Below, piece by piece: positions 34,341 through 44,589 of a stretch of DNA of 64,000 nucleotides; positions within the stretch are counted from its first letter, which is position 1, and every line of letters begins with the position of its first letter. The stretch covers positions 124,001 through 188,000 of the forward strand of contig JADJYW010000003.1 in NCBI GenBank assembly GCA_016719605.1, written 5' to 3'. The position numbers and the translations under genes are program-made. The DNA comes from Lewinellaceae bacterium (lineage in GTDB: Bacteria; Bacteroidota; Bacteroidia; Chitinophagales; Saprospiraceae). The notes beneath the pieces are model-generated. The model did no database searches. It saw nothing but the letters and a program-made list of their open reading frames with translations, and had not been told where the DNA came from.

Positions 34341-36024
34341 ATGCGCCAACTTCTTCTCGCTGCCTGTTGCTCACTTCTATGGGTCGGCCTCGTCAATGCC
34401 CAGGCTATTTCCATCAACACCGACGGCAGCAACCCCGACCCTTCGGCCATCCTCGACGTGAAAAGCAGCGACAAGGGCGTGCTTGTGCCCCGCATGAGCA
34501 CGGCGCAACGCACCGGCATCGGCGCACCCGCCGCGGGCCTCCTCGTGTTCGACACAGGCACCGGCAGCTTCTGGCTGTACAACGGCGCCGCCTGGACCAA
34601 CCTGGCCGCGCCCAACCGCATCGCCGACGCCGACAACGACACCCGCGTGCAGGTAGAGGAGAGTCCGGACGAAGATGCCATTCGCTTCGATGTGGGCGGC
34701 ACGGAAGCCCTGGTCGTGGATTCGGCACGAAATGTGGGGATCGGGACGCCGGCCCCCGTTGAAAAATTAGACGTCGCCGGCGCCATAAAAATCGGAAACA
34801 CCGGCTCACTCGTGCCCGCAACCGGTACCATCCGCTGGAACGATACCACCGGGGATTTTGAAGGATTTACCGGTTCACAGTGGAAATCCCGCCGATGGTT
34901 TTGAACAGCAAACCGACGCCTTTTTCGGTTATAGCGTCGCTATTTCCGGAGACTATGCCATCGTGGGCGCCTTTGGAAAGGACGTGAGCAGCAAAGCCAA
35001 CCAGGGCACGGCGTATATATTTATCCGCAACGGCAACTCCGCCTGGACACAACAAGCCATTCTGACAGCCTCCGACGGCGATTCCGGCGACGAATTCGGT
35101 TTTAGCGTGGGTATTTCCGGCGACTATGCCATCGTCGGCGCACCGGGCAAAAGGATCGCCGGCAGCAAAGTGCGGGAAGGCAAGGCCTACATTTTTTTTC
35201 GCTCGGGCGCTAGCTGGACCCAGCAGGCGATGCTCACTGCGGCCGATGGCTCCGCCGGCGACGAAGTCAGCTGCAGTGTGGCCATTTTCGGGAATTACGC
35301 TATCCTTGGCGCTTCTAAAAAAGACGTCGGCGGCAATGCCGATCAAGGCAAGGCCTATATATTCGTCCGCTCCGGCACGACCTGGTCCCAGCAGGCGGCA
35401 TTGACCGCATCCGACGGTGCGGCGCAAGATTTTTTTGGTTTCAGCGTGGCCATTTCCGGGAATTACGCTATGGTTGGCGCGTATGGAAAAACTGTCAATG
35501 GCAATACCATCCAGGGCAAAGCATATATTTTCCTGCGTTCGGGCATCTTCTGGTCCCAACAGGCGATGCTCACCGCTTCCAACGGCGCCACCAATGACTT
35601 GTTCGGCAATGGCGTGGCCATTTCCGACGATTATGCCGTCGTCGGCGCCCCTGGAAAAGATGTTGCAGGAGGCTACTTGGATGTAGGCGCCGCGTACGTA
35701 TTCGTTCGTTCCGGCACCACCTGGTCCGAACAGGCTATACTCACCGCTTCCGACGGCAAAGCCGGCAGATTCGGCACCGGCGTGGCCATATCGGGGGATT
35801 ATGTCTGCATCGGCGCCGAAAATATTGGGGGTAACCGGGCGTATGTTTTTGGACGCTCCGGAATGACCTGGTCGCAAATAGCCATCCTCGCCGCCTCCAA
35901 CAACGTTCCGAGCGATAAATTCGGTTCCGGAGTGGGTATTTCCGGCAACCATATTCTGGTAGGCGATGTGCTCAAGGACGGCTTGGGCGCCAATGTGGGC
36001 GCCGTTTATTTTTTCGCGCGATAA
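34341..36024 (+). CDS. Secreted FG-GAP repeat beta-propeller protein (one frameshift)
   Basis: The N-terminal part (34341-34904) has a signal peptide (MRQLLLAACCSLLWVGLVNA) and a region common in Bacteroidota surface proteins (DPSAILDVKSSDKGVLVPRM; GTGSFWLYNGAAWTNLA). The frame then stops. Removing one C from CCC at 34888-34890 joins WKSADGFEQQTDAFF to the second frame, which ends at 36024. That part holds seven FG-GAP-like blades of about 55 residues, each with a phrase like FGFSVAISGDYAIVGAPGK and an AYIFxRSGxxWxQQA strand. No type IX sorting tail or shared C-terminal module is visible. The protein is probably an extracellular propeller of about 560 residues. It converges with the M43 gene 22 bp away. 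Confidence 0.75.
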
Positions 36025-37698
36025 AAACCGGCGGCACACATCCCCCTACCGCGCCACCTGCTCTTCCACCACCGCACTCGGCGTCAAAATCCCCACGTTC
36101 CCCAGCAGTACGTTCCGGTCATTAGCCGAGCCGTTGTATTTCACCACCCCGTCCAGATTGTAGTCGGCCAGATAGTAGCCCGGCACGACGGCATTGGGCG
36201 TGAACAAACCTACCACGCTGAGTATAGACGTCCGATCGTTGTTGCTGCCGTTGTATTTGAGTTGGGGGTCTATGCGGCCGTTGGCGGCCCACAGGGTGTA
36301 TTTGCCTGTTATCAGTTTTTCTGCTACGTTCAGGCCGTTGTAGGCGTAAAAGCCCTCCAGTGGCAGTTCCCGGAAATCAGTTGCCAGCGCCACGCAATCG
36401 GGATACGGTTTGGCAGCGCCCAACTGCACCCCCAGGTGGTTGCGATGCCGCATGGCGAGGAAATACGAAGGCCCGGCGGCAATACCAAACCCGACGGGTG
36501 ATACCCCATCCACATCCACTACATCACCATCGCGCTGGAGCAGCGCCGAGCGAGTGGCCAGCACTTGGGAGGGCATATCCGCATGGCGCAATTCGAGAAA
36601 CACCCAGTCCACGACGGCATTCGGGCCGGTGACCGACAGTACAGCAAGCGTGGTTTGCTCCCCTCCCCCACCGCCGGTGTGCGTGAAATTGGTCAGGCCG
36701 GTGTAGGGTTCGGTGAGTGGAATCAGGTTTTTGGCTCGCAGGCTGTCGTGCATGAGTTGCGTGCTGCTGACGTAGGGGCCTTGCAGGAATGCTTTGACGG
36801 CAGCCCGAACCACTTCGACCGGCGCTGGCGTGACGTCAATGATAAAATTGCATTGGTCGCCAGCATAACCATCTACAAGCAGGTAATAGTTCGTACCGGG
36901 TACCACACTGGCTGTGATAGAAACGGGGGTGTTCCCGCCGCCATTCAAACCGATATTGCACGCTATGGAATTACTGGTACAATTGGGGTACAAGGCTAAT
37001 TGAACGCCATTGCCTATCGTGCAGTTGGATGGCGTTGCCGTAATGGTGACGGATGAAGCGGTGGCGACAAATCCAAGCCATTGCTCATTTTCAACGGTGC
37101 CACAAAATCCGGGTGGTGTTTGGCCGCTGTATCCGGCCGTTGAACCCATGTACCCGTCGAGATCACAGTGGATACAGACATTGGGGCATTCGTTAGCTGG
37201 CGCCGGCGTAGTGACCGGTTGGGTAACCGCCGCCGTGGTGGTGGCCGTACAGCCGTTGGCATCGGTCGCCGTCACCGAGTAGACGCCGGCAGTGAGTCCT
37301 GTGGCCGTGGCCGTCGTCAGGCTGTTATTCCACAAATAGGTATATGGTGCAGTACCACCCGAAGCGCTCAGCGCAACGGCGCCATTCGCGCCGCCGGGGC
37401 AGGAGACGTTGGTGATGGCTTTTTGGATGGGAAAGGTGGCCAATGACGTTACTGTTGCCGCGGCTATTTTGGTACATCCCGCGCCATCCGTCACAGTCGC
37501 CATGTATGTACCGGCGGTAAGACCTGTGACAGAACCCGTCGTTTGGCCGTTGTTCCATAAATAGGAAAAAGGAGCGATGCCGCCGGCAACATTCAACGTT
37601 ACGGCGCCGTTGGCCAAGCCGCAATAGGCCGGAATAGCCGTAGCCGTAGCCGTCAGGCTCGTGCAGTCCAACAGGTTACCGTTAAGCAGCACCTTGAT

Positions 37699-39057
37699 CT
37701 CCCCCGTGGCCGGGTTCAGATAAAGATGGTCCAAATCGCCGTCGCTGTCGTAATCGGACAGGTCGGTCGTCCAGAGGAGCGGGAGCACCAGCGCGGTGGT
37801 TGTCGTAGTAAATGTCCCGCTGCCGTTGTTTAGGAAGTATTTTTAGGAAAGGTGTTCCAATTCGACCCATTGTACGAATTGGCATTAAAACATCCAGATC
37901 ACCGTCACCGTCCAGGTCGCCCGTATAGGGCCAGCCATTGTCGGCAGCAAGTACCGTTGGCGTGCTCAGCGAATATGAAAGGCCGGAATGATTCAGGTGT
38001 ACCTGAATATCCGGGTTCCGGGTGAGTACGTCCGGCGTCTGGTTACCGTCGTAGTCGAAGGCCGAGCGGATATATTTGATGCTGCTGTTGCTCTCGGTGC
38101 TGTATTGGCTGAAGTTCGCATTGCCGTCATTGGTATACACCCGGAATACGGGATTCCCGGTTATGTATGCATCCGAGGTGTACAACAACTCAAACTGACC
38201 GTCGCCATTGATGTCTGTGGGCAGGCATGACGAACCCGCCACCCCCGTGGCCAGGGTCGTCGTGGCGGCAAATGTCCCGTTCCCATTGTTCTTCAAAATA
38301 TTGATCGCATTGAACGAAGGGCTTGTGTTGCCCGAAAAGGCTACAATGTCCAGATCGCCGTCCCGATCCAGGTCATACACGTTGGCCCCGTTACAATAGT
38401 TACTTACCGTGTACAACGCCGCCGACCCAAAACCGCCCGACCCGTTGTTCAGCCGCACATGAATCCTGGACGGAAAGTTGTGGAAGATCACGATGTCGGG
38501 ATAACCGTCGTTGTTCACGTCCGGCGTGCCCACCAACACAGAATGCGACTCCGCATTTGTATAGGTTGCCGGGGCCGCAAAAGTCCCGTTGGCATTCCGA
38601 GGGTACACCAAAACATTGGTCGCCGCCCCGTAGCTCGCATGATAGCGGAAAACCATGTCCTGCAGGCCGTCCCTATTCACATCTGCCATCGTCGCGTTGT
38701 AACTCGCGTTGGAAGCATAGGCCGCCGAAGGTAAAATAATACCGGTACCGGTGGTGTCAAACACCGGTGTTGTGGGGTGCGTCACCACCGATTGCCGTAC
38801 CCAGGAAAACGACGTGGTGGCCCCGCCGCCGGTGAATTGCAACCCGCTCTTCGAGGTGATGTGGATCAATTCCCCGACCCGAAAAGGGGTGGTTGCCACG
38901 AATGTCACCGTATCCAGCGACACCGTGTACGTCCCCGCACGCAGCCCCGTCTCGTCGCCCCAAATGGGCAGATTAGCCGCCGTGGCCGTGGCCGGCGCAA
39001 TGGGGTTGTGGTATTTGATCCGAATAGTAGTGGAGGTAAGGGAAACCAGCGTGGGCG
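37699..39057 (-). repeat. Direct repeat copy 2 (FG-GAP block of the M43 gene)
   Basis: This 1.36-kb segment is nearly identical to 39533-40893, offset by about 1838 bp. The two differ by single-base indels, mostly in homopolymers (for example TATTTTTAGG here against TATTTTAGAGG, and ATTAAAACATCC against ATTAAAAACATCC), which break the reading frame at different places. Confidence 0.85.
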
Positions 39058-39532
39058 AACCCGCCGGTTGTGTCACCGTCGCCGAGGTTGTAGCCGTACA
39101 GCCCTTGTTGTCCGTCACAGTCGCGGTGTAGGTTCCGGCTGCGAGTCCGGTAGCCGTGGCTGTTGTTTGGCTATTGTTCCACAAATAGATGTATGGCGAA
39201 GTGCCGCCTGAAACAATCAGCGCCACGGAGCCGTCGGCGCCGCCCGGAATGCTCACATTGGTGATCGTTTGGGTAATCAAAGCGCGGTGGGCTGGGTGAC
39301 CGTTGCTGAAGTCGTGGCGGTACTGCCGTTGATATCTGTCACTGTGGCCGTATAGATGCCTGCGACCAAACCAGTGGCGGTGGCTGTTGTTTGGCCGTTG
39401 TTCCACAAATAGGTATAGGGCGAAGTGCCGCCCGAAACACTTAGCGCTACGGAGCCGTCGGCCCCACCCGGGCAATTGATATTGGCAATCGTCGTCGAAA
39501 TGGAAATTGTCGCCCCGTTCAGGGCCACCCGA

Positions 39533-40893
39533 ATCTCCCCCGTGGCCGGGTTCAGATAAAGATGGTCCAAATCGCCGTCGCTGTCGTAATCGGACAGGTC
39601 GGTCGTCCAGAGGAGCGGGAGCACCAGCGCGGTGGTTGTCGTAGTAAATGTCCCGCTGCCGTTGTTTAGGAAGTATTTTAGAGGAAAGGTGTTCCAATTC
39701 GACCCATTGTACGAATTGGCATTAAAAACATCCAGATCACCGTCACCGTCCAGGTCGCCCGTATAGGGCCAGCCATTGTCGGCAGCAAGTACCGTTGGCG
39801 TGCTCAGCGAATATGAAAGGCCGGAATGATTCAGGTGTACCTGAATATCCGGGTTCAGGTGAAGTACGTCCGGCGTCTGGTTACCGTCGTAGTCGAAGGC
39901 CGAGCGGATATATTTGATGCTGCTGTTGCTCTCGGTGCTGTATTGGCTGAAGTTCGCATTGCCGTCATTGGTATACACCCGGAATACGGGATTCCCGGTT
40001 ATGTATGCATCCGAGGTGTACAACAACTCAAACTGACCGTCGCCATTGATGTCTGTGGGCAGGCATGACGAACCCGCCACCCCCGTGGCCAGGGTCGTCG
40101 TGGCGGCAAATGTCCCGTTCCCATTGTTCTTCAAAATATTGATCGCATTGAACGAAGGGCTTGTGTTGCCCGAAAAAGGCTACAATGTCCAGATCGCCGT
40201 CCCGATCCAGGTCATACACGTTGGCCCCGTTACAATAGTTACTTACCGTGTACAACGCCGCCGACCCAAAACCGCCCGACCCGTTGTTCAGCCGCACATG
40301 AATCCTGGACGGAAAGTTGTGGAAGATCACGATGTCGGGATAACCGTCGTTGTTCACGTCCGGCGTGCCCACCAACACAGAATGCGACTCCGCATTTGTA
40401 TAGGTTGCCGGGGCCGCAAAAGTCCCGTTGGCATTCCGAGGTACACCAAAACATTGGTCGCCGCCCCGTAAGCTCCATGATAGCGGAAAACCATGTCCTG
40501 CAGGCCGTCCCTATTCACATCTGCCATCGTCGCGTTGTAACTCGCGTTGGAAGCATAGGCCGCCGAAGGTAAAATAATACCGGTACCGGTGGTGTCAAAC
40601 ACCGGTGTTGTGGGGTGCGTCACCACCGATTGCCGTACCCAGGAAAACGACGTGGTGGCCCCGCCGCCGGTGAATTGCAACCCGCTCTTCGAGGTGATGT
40701 GGATCAATTCCCCGACCCGAAAAGGGTGGTTGCCACGAATGTCACCGTATCCAGCGACACCGTGTACGTCCCCGCACGCAGCCCCGTCTCGTCGCCCCAA
40801 ATGGGCAGATTAGCCGCCGTGGCCGTGGCCGGCGCAATGGGGTTGTGGTATTTGATCCGAATAGTAGTGGAGGTAAGGGAAACCAGCGTGGGC
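39533..40893 (-). repeat. Direct repeat copy 1 (FG-GAP block of the M43 gene)
   Basis: Near-identical partner of 37699-39057. The two copies are separated by about 475 bp coding for two SprB-type repeats. This copy keeps the frame over NGSNWNTFPLKYFLNNGSG, where the other is shifted, but is broken near 40440 and 40730, where the other is intact. Confidence 0.85.
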
Positions 40894-42606
40894 AATACCG
40901 CTGGGTCCATTTCCGTCACAAAACTCTCCTCCGGGCAGCCCATGGCATCCCCGTTGGCATTGTAAGGCGTGATTTTGACATAAATCGTGGTATTGTAAGG
41001 GAAGTTGCCCGGTGGGTTGTATACCGTCACATTGCCGACATCGAAGTTGTTCAGTATGTCCGTACCACCTGGGGTAGTACCACCCTTGAGTTTATAACCG
41101 GTAGCGCCTGCCGTTGCCGCCCATGTGAGTGCCGAGGTAACGGGAATGTTTGTGGCGCCGTTGAGTGGGTTAATCAGATGAGCAGCGGTATAAGCTATAC
41201 TCCGGTAGTCTGCATCATTATAAATATTGGCATCGGAGCCACTGTTCGGGCTTTGCGTTGAAATAGCTACTATATGCGACCCGACACTCACGGTGAGCGG
41301 ATTTGCAAGGGTGATGGTAGCCGAGCCGTTTGGTGCGAGGCCCCCTGTCCATGGTTCGGTATAAACAACCACGTCATCAATGCGTGCGATGATATTTGCA
41401 GAAGTCAGGGTACTGCTGCCATAATTTTTAAACGTTACTTGCGGCGTGAATGCGCCCGAGCAAGGACCGGGCGGAGGGAGAATAATCGAGGTCACACCTG
41501 CATCATTGCCAGGGGCCGGTTGAGCATTACAGGCGGCTATATTGTTTTTAATCTCCTCCCGGTAAGCATCTATGCTAGATCGCATCCGTACCTTTTGTCC
41601 TTGAGTATAGCTATCCCAACAAGAACCGGTGTAATCCAGATAATTGGCGAGCATGTCCGGCTGGTCGCCCATACCACCCAAGGCTACTGAGCGGTATGGA
41701 TTGCTCATGCTGGTGTCATCCTCGTCCGTGATACATGAATTGCCGGGATTTGCGCATGTACCGGTAAGGCCTGGAGTTGCTTTGGGGGGGGTATCGCAGA
41801 CCAGGTCGCCATTGGTCAGGCAATTCCCATTTGGACATCCACCCTCAAAAGTGTGGTTTAATGAAAAATAATGCCCTACCTCATGGGCGATCAACCCCGA
41901 CCAAAAGGCGGGGGAGTCGTAAATAGTAAAATCCTACCCGCCCATATAAACCCCGGAAGCATTGGTCATGGAGGTCATAATAAACAGATTGCAGTACAGG
42001 GCTTTGTTCCAGGCGTAATTATTTAATCCCGGAGCTGCCGCATTGTATGTGCCTACGGCATTGACCGGGTCATAGTGGCGCGTTATACCGGTGGTGTAAT
42101 TACCATCAGGATCTGTCGTCGCCAAGCAAAGATCGATTTCTGTGTCCACCCCATAAAATGGGTTAAAATAAACACCTGCACCTGCATGTATATGCCTGAA
42201 CCGCTGAGAGGCCTCCGCAATGATGGCTTGGATGGTTGCATCGGTTGGGTTGGCTACTGATCCAAGCGGGGCGCCGTTATGAACGATGTGTACCACCACC
42301 GGTATGGTGTACACTGCACTACTTTCCGCGTTGTCTGCGTTTTTCCCAAGAACCCGTTGCTGGTAGTATTTTTCAAAAGCCAACATTTTTTTTGCGTACT
42401 CCGGATCCGTAGTCATCAATCCCGCCCGCACCTCATCTGTTCCGCAGGCAAAGGGTGAGGCCTCCTGCGCAAAAAGCCCAGAGGCCGTTAAAAAACATAT
42501 CCAAACGATCAGGGTTTGTAGAACTTTGTTCATGAGTCCAACTATTTCAGATTAGGAGAAAGGCCAATTGGGAAGTAAAGAAAAAATCTTTTTTACGGCT
42601 ACTTCA

Positions 42607-42614
42607 CAAAAGTA
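42607..42614 (-). promoter_or_regulatory. Candidate -7 box for the M43 protease gene
   Basis: The minus strand reads TACTTTTG, an exact TAnnTTTG, 74 bp before the ATG at 42533. The 14-bp direct repeats start 46 bp upstream of it, a position suited to an activator. Confidence 0.5.
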
Positions 42615-42659
42615 ACACCCCAGATAAAACCCCTACCCTTTCTTGCTCCATTTTCTTCC

Positions 42660-42694
42660 AAATTCCACGAACTGCCGGATAAATTCCACGAACT
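42660..42694. promoter_or_regulatory. Two identical 14-bp direct repeats, 21-bp period: candidate LytTR operator
   Basis: AAATTCCACGAACT occurs at 42660-42673 and again at 42681-42694, separated by 7 bp. A 21-bp period places both on one face of the helix, as in the sites of LytTR regulators such as AgrA and ComE. The site lies between the divergent M43 gene and a gene coding for a LytTR protein. Confidence 0.6.
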
Positions 42695-42750
42695 CCGTTT
42701 AATCAGCCGTCAAATCGAAGGTATTAAAAGTGCATACCCATTCCCCTCCC

Positions 42751-42776
42751 GCCAGTATCTTCGCCCCTATACTGGC
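42751..42776. promoter_or_regulatory. Perfect inverted repeat just upstream of the LytTR gene
   Basis: GCCAGTAT and ATACTGGC pair perfectly over 8 bp around a 10-nt loop and end 5 bp before the ATG at 42782. The left arm overlaps the near-consensus -7 box TATCTTCG (42756-42763). It could be an operator, or a hairpin limiting translation. Confidence 0.5.
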
Positions 42777-42781
42777 ACCAC

Positions 42782-44570
42782 ATGAAAAATATACTGATTC
42801 TCCCGCTGGCGTTGCTGCTTTCTGTGGCTAACCTGTCCGCCAACCCCGATAGCCTCCGCCAATTGATCCAACAGGAAACCGACCTCCACAAACGGCTGGA
42901 ATTTGTCCGGCAGTTGGGCAATACCCTCACCTATTCCAATCCCGACTCCGCCATGATCTGCGCGGAACTTGCCCTCGCCGAATCGGCTCGACTGGACTTC
43001 GACGACATTCGCTGCGCGGCGATGCTGGACAAAGCGATTCTGTTGCTGTTTCAAGGCCATCTGGAAGATGCTAAAAAATGGGCGGCTGATAGTGAAAAAC
43101 TCGTTGCTCAACTCCGGAGCAAAACGCAGGAATTCCGGTTGTTTGACCTGAAGGGCAAAATCTTGTACAAAACCGGCGATATCAAAGCAGCCATTGGCTG
43201 GTTTGAAAAAAGCCTCACTATAGCGCCCCTTACCGAAACGGAACCCAAACGGGCCGAAACACTCGCCCATATTCAAATCGGAAATAGCTATAAAGCGCTG
43301 CGGGATTTCGGAAAAGCCCTTGCTTCATACAAAAAAGCCGAACGCCTGGCGCTTGATCATGCCGAGGCAGCCAATTTGCTTGGATTTATCTACAACAACC
43401 GGGCGGGCGTATTTGGAGAAATTGGCGACTTCCAGTCCAAACTCGACGCTTGTAAAAAAGGCCTGGCGCTGCTGAACCCGGACGATTACCGCCGCGCAAA
43501 CCTGTACAACAGCATTGCCGACGCCTGCCTCAACCTGAAAAACCGGGATTCCGCCTTGTACTATTTTCAGCAAACACTGCGCGTGCCCAATGTCAAAAGC
43601 GATACCCGCTTGCGGGCGTTGCTGGAACTGGCCTACATGCTGCAGGACGACGGCAAACACGCGCTAAGCCGGGAATATGCCGAAAAAGCCTTGGAAGAGG
43701 GTTTGAAAAACGGAAATATCATCGCACAAATAGACGCGCACTTCGTCATCGGCGAATCCTGGCTCAAGGAAAACAACCACCAAAAGGCGATCCAAAGCAT
43801 GGAGGTCGCACGCAGCCTTTTTTCAAAAACCGGGGAAAAAGATGTGTTGTTCAAAAACGCCAACGTGCACGAAAAACTCCTGCGCTATCAACTCGCTTCA
43901 AACGAACCAGGCATGCTGCCCCTGGTTCGAAAGGCTCATCCAACTCAAGGATTCTATCTATCAGCAGGACTTGATTGCAGCCCTGTCGGACTATAAAATC
44001 CGGGTTCAACAGGACTCTATCAATATGCTGCACTTAGAAAGCGACGTGTCAAAAGTGCAAATCAGTACCAAAAACCAACTGATAGCGGCCGCATTAGTCA
44101 TCGTCTTGCTATTCACAGGGCTTTCCTTTTACTGGTGGCGCAGCTACCGCCTGGCAAGCTTGCGCGAACAAATGCTCAACGAGCAGCACCAGGCACTGCG
44201 ACGAGCCAACGAGGCGCTCGTACAGAGCATTGAAACTCCGTCCACCGCTCAACAAAACGGCGACCATCTCCTCAATCAGACCATCACCTTCCCGACACGC
44301 GACCATCTGACGCTGCGACTGGGCGACATTCTTTATGTAAAATCGCTGGGCGGCGGTGTCACCTATTTCACCGGAAAGGGGAAATTTCACGTCTGGCAGA
44401 CGCTGAACCAAAGCCGGGAATTTTTGCCCGAAAGCCTGTTCGTGCAGGTGCATCGGTCGTACATCGTCAACCTAAAACAGATTGTAGGGCGCACCCGACA
44501 GCACCTGACATTGTCCAACAAAATCAAAGTGCCCGTGGGCGCTCTGTACCGGGATACGCTGGAGGGGTAG
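42782..44570 (+). CDS. TPR-transmembrane-LytTR transcription regulator (one frameshift)
   Basis: The protein starts with a signal peptide or anchor (MKNILILPLALLLSVANLSA), then about 350 residues of TPR repeats (AAIGWFEKSLTIAPLTETEP; FGKALASYKKAERLA). The frame shifts at CCCC 43919-43922; removing one C gives GMLPWFERLIQLKDSIYQQD. The second part has a membrane helix (LIAAALVIVLLFTGLSFYWW), a coiled linker, and a LytTR DNA-binding domain (ILYVKSLGGGVTYFTGKGKF; FVQVHRSYIVNLKQIVGRTR). Periplasmic TPRs would sense a signal and the cytoplasmic LytTR domain bind DNA, a one-component layout common in Bacteroidota. It lies among genes for surface proteins and beside 14-bp direct repeats that may be its target. 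The full product has about 595 residues. Confidence 0.85.
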
Positions 44571-44589
44571 TTTAGCAAACCACCCCTCC

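Larger units (their letters stand above)
36046..42533 (-). pseudogene. Giant secreted M43 (pappalysin-like) metalloprotease with FG-GAP and SprB repeats, disrupted
   Basis: The gene starts at 42533 (MNKVLQTLIVWICFLTASGL). The M43 domain has zinc motif LIAHEVGHYFSLNHTF and NYLDYTGSCWDSYTQGQ, where the family's Met-turn Met is Leu. Then follow a CARDB-like domain, a fibronectin III-like domain, two FG-GAP/VCBS blocks that are near-identical at DNA level, SprB repeats between and after them, a PPC-like domain, and the shared C-terminal module (36046-36800). An in-frame TAG at 41934-41936 sits between the prodomain and the zinc motif; reading continues in the same frame after it. At least three indels break the rest (near 40730, 39275 and 37850). 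Whether it is a true pseudogene or sequence error is open. If intact it would have about 2150 residues. Confidence 0.7.

Noticed and set aside
41934..41936. Amber readthrough (recoded TAG, for example pyrrolysine)
   Set aside because: No pyrrolysine genes or special context were seen; other genes nearby use TAG as a normal stop (for example at 36046-36048).
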